Source: Candidatus Eisenbacteria bacterium (GTDB taxonomy: Bacteria > Eisenbacteria > RBG-16-71-46). From it: a stretch of DNA of 64,000 nt. Shown piece by piece: positions 1-8,065 of the stretch (position 1 is the stretch's first letter; each line of letters starts with the position of its first letter). The DNA lies in the NCBI GenBank assembly GCA_020847735.1, contig JADLBL010000006.1, positions 121,303-185,302 on the forward strand, in the 5' to 3' direction. The translations under genes and the position numbers were made by a program. The notes beneath the pieces were generated by a model. The model searched no databases, was not told the origin of the DNA, and saw nothing but the letters and a program-made list of their open reading frames with translations.

Positions 1-1237
1 ACTTCGCGGGCGCCGGGGCGGGCGCCCTGGATTCGGACTTCGCGGCCGACGCGGTCGGCGCGGGCTTCGGGGCGGCCGCCTGCGCGGCGGCCTCCTCGGG
101 CGTCATGACCATCGTCGCGCCGTCGTCCACCGTGCCCGGCGCGACGGGCGCGCCCTTGGGCTGGCTCGCGACCAGCTTTTCGCGCTCGCGCTCGAGCTTC
201 TTCAGGTGGTCGCGCGCGACCGCGTTGTTCGGATCCAGATGCAGCACGCGGCGGAACTCGAGCAGCGCGTCGTCAATCTTGCCGAGCCCCATGTTCTCGA
301 AGTACAGGCCCTGGTCGAGATGGCGCGACAGGCGCTTCTGGCGCCACTTCTGCCCGACGGCCTCGGGCTGGCTCGCGTACTCCTTGAGCAGGTCCTTGCC
401 GCGCAGCAGGCCGAGCTGCTCGATGATGCCTTCCAGCTCCTCGCGCGCCTGCGTGATGGTCGCGTAACGCTTGGTCACGTCCTTCGCGAGCATCTTGCGC
501 ACGATCGCGGCGACGTCCTCGGGCACCAGCGGGTTGAAGCTCGACAGCTCGGGCGGGTCCACGGTCAGGATCGCGCGCAGCACCGTCGAGTAGGAATCGC
601 CCGGGAACGGCCGGGTGCCGCCCAGCAGCTCGTAGGCGACCACGCCCGCCGAGAAGATGTCCGAGCGCTCGTCCACGACCTCGCCCGTCGCCTGCTCGGG
701 CGACATGTAGGCGGGCGTCCCCAGCACCGAGCCGACCATGGTCATCTGCGTGCTCGTCTCGGTGCCGCTGCGCGCGAGGCCGAAGTCCATGATCTTGATG
801 GTGCCGTCCGGCGTCAGCATGATGTTCGCCGGCTTGATGTCGCGGTGGATGATGCGGTGTCCGTGCGCGTGCTCGAGGCCGCGGCAGACGTCGCGCATCA
901 TGAGCAGCGCCATCTCGATCGGCGGGGTGCCGTGGGCCTCGAGCCACTTCTTGAGGTCCATGCCCTCGACGAACTCCATGCAGATGTAGGCGACGTCGTC
1001 CTGCCGGCCGCAGTCGATGACCTGGATGATGTTCTCGTGGCGCATCATCGCCGCGGCGCGCGCCTCGCGCTCGAAGCGCTGCACGAGCTTCTCGTCCTCG
1101 GCGAGGTGCGGATAGAGCACCTTGAGCACGACCGGCCGCTGCAGCGACTTCTGCACGGCGAGATACACGGACGCCATGCCGCCGCTGCCGATCTTTTCCT
1201 TCAGCTCGAACGGGCCGAAGTCCTTGTTCATCGCCAT
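1..1237 (-). CDS. Ser/Thr protein kinase, 3' part cut by window edge
   Basis: Cytoplasmic Hanks-type kinase; about 412 residues are visible and the frame stays open to base 1, so the C-terminus lies outside the window. The glycine loop reads IGSGGMASVYLA, followed by the VAIK-equivalent Lys (RPVVLKVLYPHL), the catalytic loop HRDIKPAN and MDFGLA, so it should be active. The activation segment contains GSVLGTPAYMSPEQ. After the kinase domain comes a short TPR-like stretch (two helices with ALLEFRRVLHLDPNN), then a Pro/Ala-rich linker. ATG at 1237 is preceded by GAGAGGA; an in-frame ATG at 1231 is the alternative. It is the last visible gene of a minus-strand run with FHA proteins whose phosphothreonine-binding domains are natural readers of its products. 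Confidence 0.93.
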   Translation of the reverse strand, partial: MAMNKDFGPFELKEKIGSGGMASVYLAVQKSLQRPVVLKVLYPHLAEDEKLVQRFEREARAAAMMRHENIIQVIDCGRQDDVAYICMEFVEGMDLKKWLEAHGTPPIEMALLMMRDVCRGLEHAHGHRIIHRDIKPANIMLTPDGTIKIMDFGLARSGTETSTQMTMVGSVLGTPAYMSPEQATGEVVDERSDIFSAGVVAYELLGGTRPFPGDSYSTVLRAILTVDPPELSSFNPLVPEDVAAIVRKMLAKDVTKRYATITQAREELEGIIEQLGLLRGKDLLKEYASQPEAVGQKWRQKRLSRHLDQGLYFENMGLGKIDDALLEFRRVLHLDPNNAVARDHLKKLEREREKLVASQPKGAPVAPGTVDDGATMVMTPEEAAAQAAAPKPAPTASAAKSESRAPAPAPAK

Positions 1238-1358
1238 GTCGTCAGCGTTCCTCTCGTCGCTCGTCGCCGCGGGCGGCCGTGAGCCACCCCGTCAGCGGAC
1301 CAGCATGCTTCGGCGGGCCCCTCTCGCGCAACGGGTGATTGCGCCCGGGTCCTGGGTG

Positions 1359-2660
1359 TCAGCGCCCTTCGTACGCCAGTTCCACGTCGTGCCCCAGCCG
1401 GATGACGTCGTCCTCCTCCAGCGCGTGCCGCGCGACGCGGGCGCCGTTCACGAACGTTCCGAACTCCGAGTTGGTGTCCACGAGCACGACCGACCCGCCC
1501 TCGCGCTGCAGCAGGCAATGGTTTCGTGAAATGCCTTCGCGCACGATGACGATGTCGTTCTCCCGGCTCGAGCCGAGCCGCAGCGGCAGCTCGAACACTT
1601 CGTACCACTGTCCGTCCTCTTCGCCGCCCTGGACGACGAGCAGGCAGACCTGCCTGCGCCGGCGTCCGAGCAGGACGACGGCGGCGACGATGGCGAGCGC
1701 GAACAGCACGATCCAGATCGCGCCGGTCGCCCACCAGGCCGGCTCGAAGACCTCGATCGGCTGGTAGGAACGCGTGCCGCTCGGCGCATCGGTCGCGTCA
1801 CCGACGCGCGCCTCGAGCTGGTGGGTGGTCTCGTCGCGCTTCCAGCGGGCGTCGCGGAAGGTGATCTCGTAGCGGTCGAGCAGCGCGCGCACCTCGGCGC
1901 CCAGCGACGGCGGCAGCGGCGAGCCCGGCGTGGCGTTCCACACCGTGCCTCCGGTGCGGGCGGCGAGCCGCTCGAGCTGCTGCTCGCCGCCCTGCCCGCC
2001 GCCGGAAACCGCGACGATGCCGATCGAGGTCACGCCGCCGCGCAGCGCCGCGGCGAGCACGTCGCTGGCGCCCGAGCGGCTGCCGTGGTCGGCGCCCCGG
2101 GTCACCACCAGCATCGCGCCCGAGCCGTCGCGCCGCCGTCCGGCGGCCCGGTTGGCGCCCGCCTTGAGGGCGTCGAAGAGCCTCGGGCCTCCCGCCGCCG
2201 CGATCGAAGCCAGCCGGTCGCCCGCCTGCGACATCTCGCGCGCGCTCCACTCCTTCACCACCGGCTTCTCGCCGGCGAGCACGACCACGATGCGGTCCTC
2301 GGACGCGAGCTCGCGCGCGACCGCCCGCAGCGCGTCGTCCACCACCGAGGCCCCTTCGCCGCGGAGCAGCGTCGCGTCCACGACCACGACCAGCGTGCGC
2401 GGACCGGCATCGCCGGAGTATCGGGTGCGCGTCTCCCCCACGCCGTGCCCATCCAGCGTCACGCCGAGTTCGCGCTCGAGCCCTTCGACCGGTGCGCCGT
2501 CGTCGTCCTGGACGCGGACGACCAGCTCGTGCTCGCCTCCGCCGGTCACCCGCACGTAGTCGATCGAAACGCGCGTCGGCGCCGCCGGGGCGGCGGAGCC
2601 CGGCACGGCGAGCAGCAGGGCGGCGAGGAACAGCGCCGGGAGCCGGCGGGGGGCACGCAT
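1359..2660 (-). CDS. Secreted VWA domain - membrane anchor - FHA domain protein
   Basis: 433 residues. Residues 1-25 look like a signal peptide; a VWA-type domain spans about 88-265 (VVVVDATL at 91-98, with the MIDAS DxSxS degraded to D95-A-T97); a membrane helix lies at 312-331; a cytoplasmic FHA domain occupies 355-430 with the canonical GSSR at 363-366, SRNH at 378-381 and a GTFVN turn at 401-405. The layout puts the adhesion-type domain outside and the phosphothreonine reader inside, suggesting that binding of a phosphorylated partner is linked to an envelope event. The start lies 5 bases after the stop of the upstream lytic transglycosylase fusion and has no clear ribosome site, so it is probably translationally coupled. 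The ligand is unknown. Confidence 0.88.
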   Translation of the reverse strand: MRAPRRLPALFLAALLLAVPGSAAPAAPTRVSIDYVRVTGGGEHELVVRVQDDDGAPVEGLERELGVTLDGHGVGETRTRYSGDAGPRTLVVVVDATLLRGEGASVVDDALRAVARELASEDRIVVVLAGEKPVVKEWSAREMSQAGDRLASIAAAGGPRLFDALKAGANRAAGRRRDGSGAMLVVTRGADHGSRSGASDVLAAALRGGVTSIGIVAVSGGGQGGEQQLERLAARTGGTVWNATPGSPLPPSLGAEVRALLDRYEITFRDARWKRDETTHQLEARVGDATDAPSGTRSYQPIEVFEPAWWATGAIWIVLFALAIVAAVVLLGRRRRQVCLLVVQGGEEDGQWYEVFELPLRLGSSRENDIVIVREGISRNHCLLQREGGSVVLVDTNSEFGTFVNGARVARHALEEDDVIRLGHDVELAYEGR

Positions 2661-2665
2661 GCGGC

Positions 2666-4390
2666 TCAGAACCCGAACCGCCGCGGATTCTCGGCGATGA
2701 TGCGGATGGCGAACACCTTCGGCACGTACATCCGGGTCTCCTCCGTGAGCATCCGGCGCTCGACGAGGTACCAGTACTTCCGCGTCGAGCCGAGCATGGG
2801 ATCGTCGATCTTCTGCTTGAGCGCCTTGAGGGCGTTGTGCCCGCGATTGTACGAAGCCAGCACCAGCATGAAGTACTCGGGGCCCTGGTCGCGAAGCATC
2901 TCCGCCAGGTAGCGTGCCGCCGCGCGCGTGGACTTGTCCACCCGGGTCCGCTCGTCGCGGGCCAGGATGTCGGTGTTGACCTTCAGGCCACGCTCACGGG
3001 CGGTCGCCGGCATCAACTGCCACAGCCCGACCGCGCCGGCGGGGCTCACCTGCATCGAGTCGAGCCTGCTCTCGACCCAGGCGACGTAGGCGACCGCTTC
3101 GGGAAGGTGCTGCTCGGCGAGGAGCGCCCGGATGCGCGGCTGCAGCGTGCGGGCGCGGCGCAGCATCAGGCGAATGTCGCCCGGGCTGCGCATGAAACCG
3201 TCCACGTAGCCCTGCACCTGCGCCACGAACTCGGGCGGCAGGTTCGGGTCCTGCCCCAGTTCGGCGCAGTAGCGGCGCAGCTCGTGCTCCACGAAGCGCG
3301 GGTTGTCGAGCGCTTCGACCGAGGCCTGCTCGCTGGCGAGCGCCTGACCGCTCGTGAGCGAGGCGAAATCGAAGTCCCGCGCTTCCGGCGGCAGGTCCGG
3401 CAGCACTTCGGCGAACAGATCGTGCGGCCGATCGAGCGTCGCGCCCGCGGGAGCCAGCCCGGCCAGCTTCACGAGGTCGGCGGCGTGCGCGAGATGACCG
3501 CGCGCCACGTCGGCCGAGCCCGCGCCCGCTTCCCGCGCCGCCTCGGCGAGGCTCGCGGCGGCCTCGTGGCGGAACGACTGCTCGACGCGGCTCGTCTGCT
3601 CGTGCTCGAGGACGAAGCTCACGCCCCACGCGGCGGCGAGCAGCACCGCGAGGATGATCAGGACGAGGCGCCAGTTGCCGAAGAGGGCGCCGGGGTCGAA
3701 GCCCACGCGGCGTTCGAGCACGTACTCGATGTCGCCGAAGCGCACGCGGTCGCCCTCCCGGACCGGGGTGCACAGCACGCGTTCGTCGTTGACGAAGGTG
3801 CCGTTCGAGCTCTTGAGATCGGTGAGCAGCCAGCCGCCCTCGCGCGCGTCGGCGCGGGCGTGCACGCGTGAGACGCTGGCGTGATCGATCACGCCGCCGA
3901 CGCCCGGCTCGCGTCCGAAGGTCGTGATCGGCCGCCGCAGCGCGAGGGCCTCGCCGTCGCCGGACGCGGGGACCAGCCGCCACTTCTCGCGGCGCAGGAA
4001 CCCGGGCGCCGCCGCCGGCCGCCGCGCGGCGGGCTCGGGTTCGCCGGCGTCCTCGGCCCCGGCTTCCGCCCGGGGCGCGGCCGCGTCCTCCGCGGTCCGG
4101 CCGCCGAGGCGCAGCACCTCGATCGTCACGTCCTCGGCGAGCGAGATTTCGTCGCCCTCGACGACGACGCGATCCTCGATCTTCTCGCCGTTGACCCGCG
4201 TGCCGTTGCGGCTGCCGAGGTCGCGCACGCGCCAGCCCCCGCGCTCGCCGGCGAGTTCGGCGTGCTCGCGAGACACCCCGGCGGACTCGAGGCGGACTTC
4301 GCATTCGGGCAGGCGCCCGAATCGCACCCGCACGGCCTCCAGTTCGACGTCCCGCGTGCGCTCGCCCTCGCGAATGCGCAGCCGGATCAT
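2666..4390 (-). CDS. FHA-FHA-transmembrane-lytic transglycosylase fusion
   Basis: 574 residues. Two FHA domains come first: 21-95 (FGRLPEC, SREH at 40-43, SRNGTRVNG at 60-68) and 156-225 (FGREPG, SRVH at 174-177, SSNGTFVN at 194-201). A membrane helix follows at about 240-261, then a helical region, then an SLT/transglycosylase domain (about 428-574) with the catalytic Glu at E440 in WVESRLD, the SPAGAVGLWQLMP motif and SYNRGHNAL. The predicted topology is cytoplasmic FHA and periplasmic muramidase. The ATG at 4390 overlaps the stop of the preceding FHA gene (ATGA), which fixes the start. Known SLT proteins usually carry LysM or SBP domains; an FHA pair suggests kinase-controlled localisation or activity at peptidoglycan. 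That role is inference. Confidence 0.9.
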   Translation of the reverse strand: MIRLRIREGERTRDVELEAVRVRFGRLPECEVRLESAGVSREHAELAGERGGWRVRDLGSRNGTRVNGEKIEDRVVVEGDEISLAEDVTIEVLRLGGRTAEDAAAPRAEAGAEDAGEPEPAARRPAAAPGFLRREKWRLVPASGDGEALALRRPITTFGREPGVGGVIDHASVSRVHARADAREGGWLLTDLKSSNGTFVNDERVLCTPVREGDRVRFGDIEYVLERRVGFDPGALFGNWRLVLIILAVLLAAAWGVSFVLEHEQTSRVEQSFRHEAAASLAEAAREAGAGSADVARGHLAHAADLVKLAGLAPAGATLDRPHDLFAEVLPDLPPEARDFDFASLTSGQALASEQASVEALDNPRFVEHELRRYCAELGQDPNLPPEFVAQVQGYVDGFMRSPGDIRLMLRRARTLQPRIRALLAEQHLPEAVAYVAWVESRLDSMQVSPAGAVGLWQLMPATARERGLKVNTDILARDERTRVDKSTRAAARYLAEMLRDQGPEYFMLVLASYNRGHNALKALKQKIDDPMLGSTRKYWYLVERRMLTEETRMYVPKVFAIRIIAENPRRFGF

Positions 4391-4899
4391 CCGCCCCCGC
4401 CCTGCTCGACCCGGAAGGTGGTGTGGCCGGCGTGGATCTCGTCGCCGGCCTGCAGTTGCCGGCGATTCACCTTCTCGCCGTTCACCTTGGTGCCGTTGGT
4501 CGAGCCGAGGTCGTGGATCGTCCAGCCTTCGCCGTCGGGCACGACCGCGAAGTGATCCCGCGAGAGGTGGGTGTCGGGCAGCTCCAGCGGCTCCTGTCCG
4601 CCCGCGCGGTTCGGCGAGCGCCCCACCCGGACGCCCCTGCCCTCGAGCTCGATGCGTTTGCCGGGCAGGATCCCGTCGGTCACGAGGAGCGACCAGGCCA
4701 GCGGCCTTGCCGGTTCGGGCTCGATCGCCGCCGCGACGACCGCCGGCTCGATGATCCGGGTGGCCTCGGCGAAGTCCCTGGGCTCCGGCTGCATGAGCGG
4801 CGGCTGTCCCGTGCACTTCGGGCAGGTGCGCCAGAGCACTTCCATGAGGTGCCCCTCGGGGCAGTGCTTGAGCACGCGGGGACGCGATGGCTTCGTCAT
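4387..4899 (-). CDS. Zinc-ribbon-like FHA domain protein
   Basis: 170 residues, soluble. The N-terminus (about 10-30) has paired cysteines in HCPEGH and CPKC, resembling a small zinc ribbon. A linker follows, then an FHA domain (about 80-165) with RVGRSP, LSRDHF and LGSTNGTKVNG, the residues that grip phosphothreonine. It is the first gene of a minus-strand unit running into the FHA-transglycosylase (4-base overlap), the VWA-FHA protein and a kinase. ATG 4899 was chosen because it begins just before the Cys-rich part; longer in-frame starts read through the divergent intergenic region. A TAGCTT hexamer lies at 4910-4915, ten bases upstream, and may be its -10 element. Likely a phospho-reader adaptor; partner unknown. 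Confidence 0.85.
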   Translation of the reverse strand: MTKPSRPRVLKHCPEGHLMEVLWRTCPKCTGQPPLMQPEPRDFAEATRIIEPAVVAAAIEPEPARPLAWSLLVTDGILPGKRIELEGRGVRVGRSPNRAGGQEPLELPDTHLSRDHFAVVPDGEGWTIHDLGSTNGTKVNGEKVNRRQLQAGDEIHAGHTTFRVEQGGGG

Positions 4900-4958
4900 G
4901 GTCGGCGGCAAGCTAGCACCGGCCGACGGCTCCGACCAGCAGCGGATCGGACCCGCGG

Positions 4959-4987
4959 GCGACAAGGTGCGGCAGCGGCGCTACTCT
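4959..4987 (+). promoter_or_regulatory. Candidate promoter for the OsmC gene
   Basis: GCGACA (4959-4964), a 17-base spacer and TACTCT (4982-4987) form a weak sigma70-like pair about 80 bases before the osmC start, inside the 167-base divergent gap shared with the FHA operon. Seen by eye only. Confidence 0.3.
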
Positions 4988-5066
4988 CCCCCGGACCGCT
5001 CCCGCGACCCTCCGCGGGATCACCCGGCGACTTCCGCCCGAACTTCCCGAGCACGAAAGGATCCCC

Positions 5067-5498
5067 ATGAAAAGCACAGCGACCGCCGTCTGGAGCGGCG
5101 GACTCAAGGACGGCAAGGGCCTGCTCGCCGCAGGCACCGGTTCGTTCGCCAACCTGCCCTACGATTTCGGCAAGCGCTTCGAAGGCACGACGACGCCCGG
5201 CACGACCCCCGAGGAGCTGATCGCGGCGGCGCACGCCGGCTGCTACGCGATGGCGCTGTCCGGGGACATCGGCAAGGCCGGGTTCACGGCAGAAAAGATC
5301 AGCGCGAAGGCCACCGTCACGCTCGAGTTCGTGGACGGCAAGCCGACGGTCGTCTCGTCGGCGCTGGTCGTCGCCGCGAAGGTCCCCGGTCTCGACGCGG
5401 CGAAGTTCGCCGAGCTGGCCGAAGGGACCAGGGGCGGCTGCCCGATCTCCCGTCTGCTCAACGCGAAGCTCTCGGTGGAGGCCAGGCTCGAGGGCTGA
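5067..5498 (+). CDS. osmC: OsmC/Ohr-family peroxiredoxin
   Basis: 143 residues, the usual OsmC length. This family reduces organic hydroperoxides using two cysteines; both are present, in AHAGCYAM (about residue 58) and RGGCPIS (about residue 128). The N-terminus (TATAVWSGGLKDGKG) and the middle block (PEELIAAAHAGCYAMALS) are typical of the OsmC rather than the Ohr branch. ATG 5067 follows AAAGGA with good spacing. It is a lone plus-strand gene inside a minus-strand signalling island, divergent from the FHA genes and convergent with the pseudokinase, from which it is separated by a strong hairpin at 5521-5550. It is probably an independent oxidative-stress gene. Confidence 0.93.
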   Translation: MKSTATAVWSGGLKDGKGLLAAGTGSFANLPYDFGKRFEGTTTPGTTPEELIAAAHAGCYAMALSGDIGKAGFTAEKISAKATVTLEFVDGKPTVVSSALVVAAKVPGLDAAKFAELAEGTRGGCPISRLLNAKLSVEARLEG

Positions 5499-5520
5499 CC
5501 GCGCGGCGCGTGAAACGATC

Positions 5521-5550
5521 GCGGCCCGGCGGAGGAATCCGCCGGGCCGC
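5521..5550. terminator. Bidirectional hairpin terminator
   Basis: A perfect 13-base-pair stem (GCGGCCCGGCGGA / TCCGCCGGGCCGC) with a GGAA tetraloop, followed on the plus strand by TTCGTT. It lies between the convergent OsmC and pseudokinase genes and can serve both. Confidence 0.75.
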
Positions 5551-5565
5551 TTCGTTGCAGGCCAC

Positions 5566-8001
5566 CTAGAACCGCACCTCGACCGGCTTCGAGGAGTTGC
5601 CGACCTTGACCTCCCTCGAGGCGATCACCTTGCCGCCGCGCTTGTCGCGCAGTTCGACCAGGCGCGTGCCGGTCTTCACCTCGCGGATCACCAGCGGCGT
5701 GTAGCCGCGGAACTTTCCGTCCAGGAACACCTGCTGGCTGGCCTCGGACGAGGACACGGACAGGATGCCGTCGCCGGCGCGGAAATCGTTGCGGACGGTC
5801 TCGGTCTTCTGGTGCTTCTTGAGCTTCTTGCTCTGGGTCGCGTCGAGGTAGTCCGGGTGGGTGAACTTGAAAGTGTGGTTGCCGGGAGCGAGCGAGAGCT
5901 CGGTGCGCTCGACGAGCGTCGGATAGGCGACGCCGTCCACGTAAAGCTGCCCCGCCGGCTCGCACACGACGGTCACACGCGTGCCGTCCACGGCCTGCCA
6001 GGGGCGATTGCCGGCGGGCGCGGCCGGCGGCGCCGGCTCGCCACCGGGCTCCGGCGTGGCGATGGTCGCGACCGGCTCGGAGACGCCCGGCCGAAGCGTC
6101 ACGCGCACGCGCGCGTTCGCCCCCGAGGCGACCTTCGCGGCCGCCACCTTGCTCCACTTCTCGAAGCCCGCCGCCTGGATGTCCACCGAGTGGGTGCCGG
6201 GCTGAACGGGCATGAACCAGGCCGCCGAATCCACGCGCGTCGCGGCGAGGCCATCCACCAGCACCTCGTCGGCACGCGGATTCACGGCCACGAACAGCGT
6301 GCACGCGGTCGCGGTGAGCGAGACCAGCTCGACGCGCAGCGCGCCCGGCGAGCCGGGCTCGAGCTGCAGGACCGTGTCACGGGCCACGTACCCGGCGAGC
6401 GTGACGCGCACGCGCGTGGCGCCGGGCTTGAGGTTCTCGAACCAGGTCGGGCTGAGGCGCGTCTCGCCGGTGGCGGGCAGCATGACCTGCGCGCCTTCGG
6501 GCACGGTCTCGACGTCGAGTCGCAGCGTCGAGTCGGCGGCGGTCAGGCCGATGCCGCCCAGGTCCTGGCGCCTGGGGGACCACGGGCGCCAGACGAACAG
6601 CGTGAAGGCGACCGCGATCACCGCCAGCGCCGCGCCGGCGCCAACGAGCAGGCCGCGAAGCTTGTGCGCGGGCTCCGCCGCCGGCGAAGGCGCCGGCGCC
6701 GGCGCCGGACGCGCGCGCACGACGGGTGGAGCGGGCGGAGCGGCCGCGGGCTTCGCCGCGGGCGCGGGCTTCGCCGCCGGTATCGGTTTCGGAGCGGGCG
6801 GAACGACCGTGAGGGGCGGCGCCGGTCGCGCGGGCGGCGTCTCGCCCGGGATGTCGAGCATCGTCTTGTCGGGATCGAAATTCTTCGGCGCGGGGGTCGC
6901 CGCGGGCGCGGCCGGCGCGGGCGCCGCCGCGGCCGGCGGCACGCGACCCGGGTCCGAGGAAGGCTTCAGCCTGCGCACCAGCGAGGCGGCCTGCTTGTGG
7001 TTCGGGTCGGCGGCCAGCAGCCGCTCGAGTTCCTCGATGGCCGCGCGCCGCTCGGCGTCGCTGCCCTTCGAGAGCCGCTCGGCGTCGCGCATCATGATCT
7101 CGAGCGAACGCCGGCGGGCCTGCTCGGTGTAGTCCGGCGGGTTGCCCAGGTAGAGCTGCAGCAGGTCCGACGTGTGCATGACCCGGTATTCCTCGAGCAG
7201 GTCGTCGAGCGCGCGTCGCACCTCGCCCGCGTCGGCGGGCCGGTCCTCGCGCCGCTCGGCGAGGCAGCGCTCGATGAGGCGCCCGAACGCCGCGGGCACG
7301 AGCGGGTTCTTCTCGAAGATCGAGGGCGGCTTGCGCTGCGGCTGCCTGCCCGCGGGGCCGACGATGGTGTCGAAGGGCATGCGGCGCGTGAGCAGCTCGT
7401 ACAGGATGACGCCGAGCGTGTAGAGGTCGCCGCGCACGTCCTGCGGTTCCTCGCGCACCTGCTCGGGGGGCCGGTAGAGCTCCTCGCGCAGCGCGTCGGG
7501 CGCGAACGCCGACACCAGCACGCTCTCGCGCTCGCGCAGTCCGAAGCCCAGCACCTTCACTCCGCCCTCGGGCGTCACCTTGATGAGCCGCGGCCTCAGC
7601 CGGCGGTGCAGGATGGACTTGCCGTGCGCGTGTTCGAGCGCGCTGGACACCTCGCGCATGACCGCCGCGGCCACCTCGGGCGGCGGCGGACCGAAGCGCT
7701 CGAGCAGTTCGTTCAGCTCGAGCCCCTCGATGAACTCGAGCACCGCGTAGATGCGCTCGCCGTCGTCCTTCAGGTCGAGCACCGAGGCGATGCAGTTGTG
7801 GTCGAGCCGCGCGGCGATGCGCGCTTCCTCCATGAAGCTGCGCACGAACGCCGGGTCGGCGGCGCTGTCGGGATGCAGCACGCGCAGCAGCACCTTCTGG
7901 CTGCGCATGGCGGAGTTCTCGGCGAAGTACGAATCCGCCGAGCGGCCGTTCCGCAGCAGCCCCTTGATGATGTAGTGGCCGATCTGGGTCAGGTCGGACA
8001 T
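5566..8001 (-). CDS. PEGA-repeat membrane pseudokinase
   Basis: 811 residues. Residues 8-275 have a full Ser/Thr kinase fold, but every catalytic position is replaced: the VAIK Lys is R40 (VLLRVL), the HRD Asp is R134 (LHRRLRP), the loop Asn is L139 and the DFG Asp is G152 (VLGFGL). The glycine loop is also lost (LLRNGRSAD). A Pro/Ala-rich linker, one membrane helix (after HKLRG, with core AVIAVAFTLFVW) and then at least three PEGA-type extracytoplasmic repeats follow (VPEGAQV, NPRADEVLVDG, CEPAGQLYVDG, SQQVFLDGKFRGYTP). It cannot use the normal phosphotransfer chemistry and is better read as a scaffold or regulator. ATG 8001 lies about 65 bases after the active kinase gene, in the same direction; the C-terminal tail resembles that of the neighbour, suggesting duplication then decay. 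Confidence 0.9.
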   Translation of the reverse strand: MSDLTQIGHYIIKGLLRNGRSADSYFAENSAMRSQKVLLRVLHPDSAADPAFVRSFMEEARIAARLDHNCIASVLDLKDDGERIYAVLEFIEGLELNELLERFGPPPPEVAAAVMREVSSALEHAHGKSILHRRLRPRLIKVTPEGGVKVLGFGLRERESVLVSAFAPDALREELYRPPEQVREEPQDVRGDLYTLGVILYELLTRRMPFDTIVGPAGRQPQRKPPSIFEKNPLVPAAFGRLIERCLAERREDRPADAGEVRRALDDLLEEYRVMHTSDLLQLYLGNPPDYTEQARRRSLEIMMRDAERLSKGSDAERRAAIEELERLLAADPNHKQAASLVRRLKPSSDPGRVPPAAAAPAPAAPAATPAPKNFDPDKTMLDIPGETPPARPAPPLTVVPPAPKPIPAAKPAPAAKPAAAPPAPPVVRARPAPAPAPSPAAEPAHKLRGLLVGAGAALAVIAVAFTLFVWRPWSPRRQDLGGIGLTAADSTLRLDVETVPEGAQVMLPATGETRLSPTWFENLKPGATRVRVTLAGYVARDTVLQLEPGSPGALRVELVSLTATACTLFVAVNPRADEVLVDGLAATRVDSAAWFMPVQPGTHSVDIQAAGFEKWSKVAAAKVASGANARVRVTLRPGVSEPVATIATPEPGGEPAPPAAPAGNRPWQAVDGTRVTVVCEPAGQLYVDGVAYPTLVERTELSLAPGNHTFKFTHPDYLDATQSKKLKKHQKTETVRNDFRAGDGILSVSSSEASQQVFLDGKFRGYTPLVIREVKTGTRLVELRDKRGGKVIASREVKVGNSSKPVEVRF

Positions 8002-8065
8002 GTCGCGAGTTCGTTCCTCGAGATCGCCCGGTCAGGGCGGAGCCGACGGTTCCCGGTCCGCGGGT

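Noticed and set aside
206..1282. Plus-strand frame of 358 codons opposite the first kinase
   Set aside because: The minus strand encodes an unmistakable kinase. The plus frame is His/Arg/Leu-rich shadow, as are similar frames opposite most genes here (for example 5,812-8,094, 41,545-43,194 and 60,886-63,918 on the opposite strands).
4391..4816. Upstream extension of the FHA-transglycosylase gene
   Set aside because: It lies wholly inside the zinc-ribbon FHA gene in another frame and is Arg-rich. The ATGA overlap at 4387-4390 gives the natural start.
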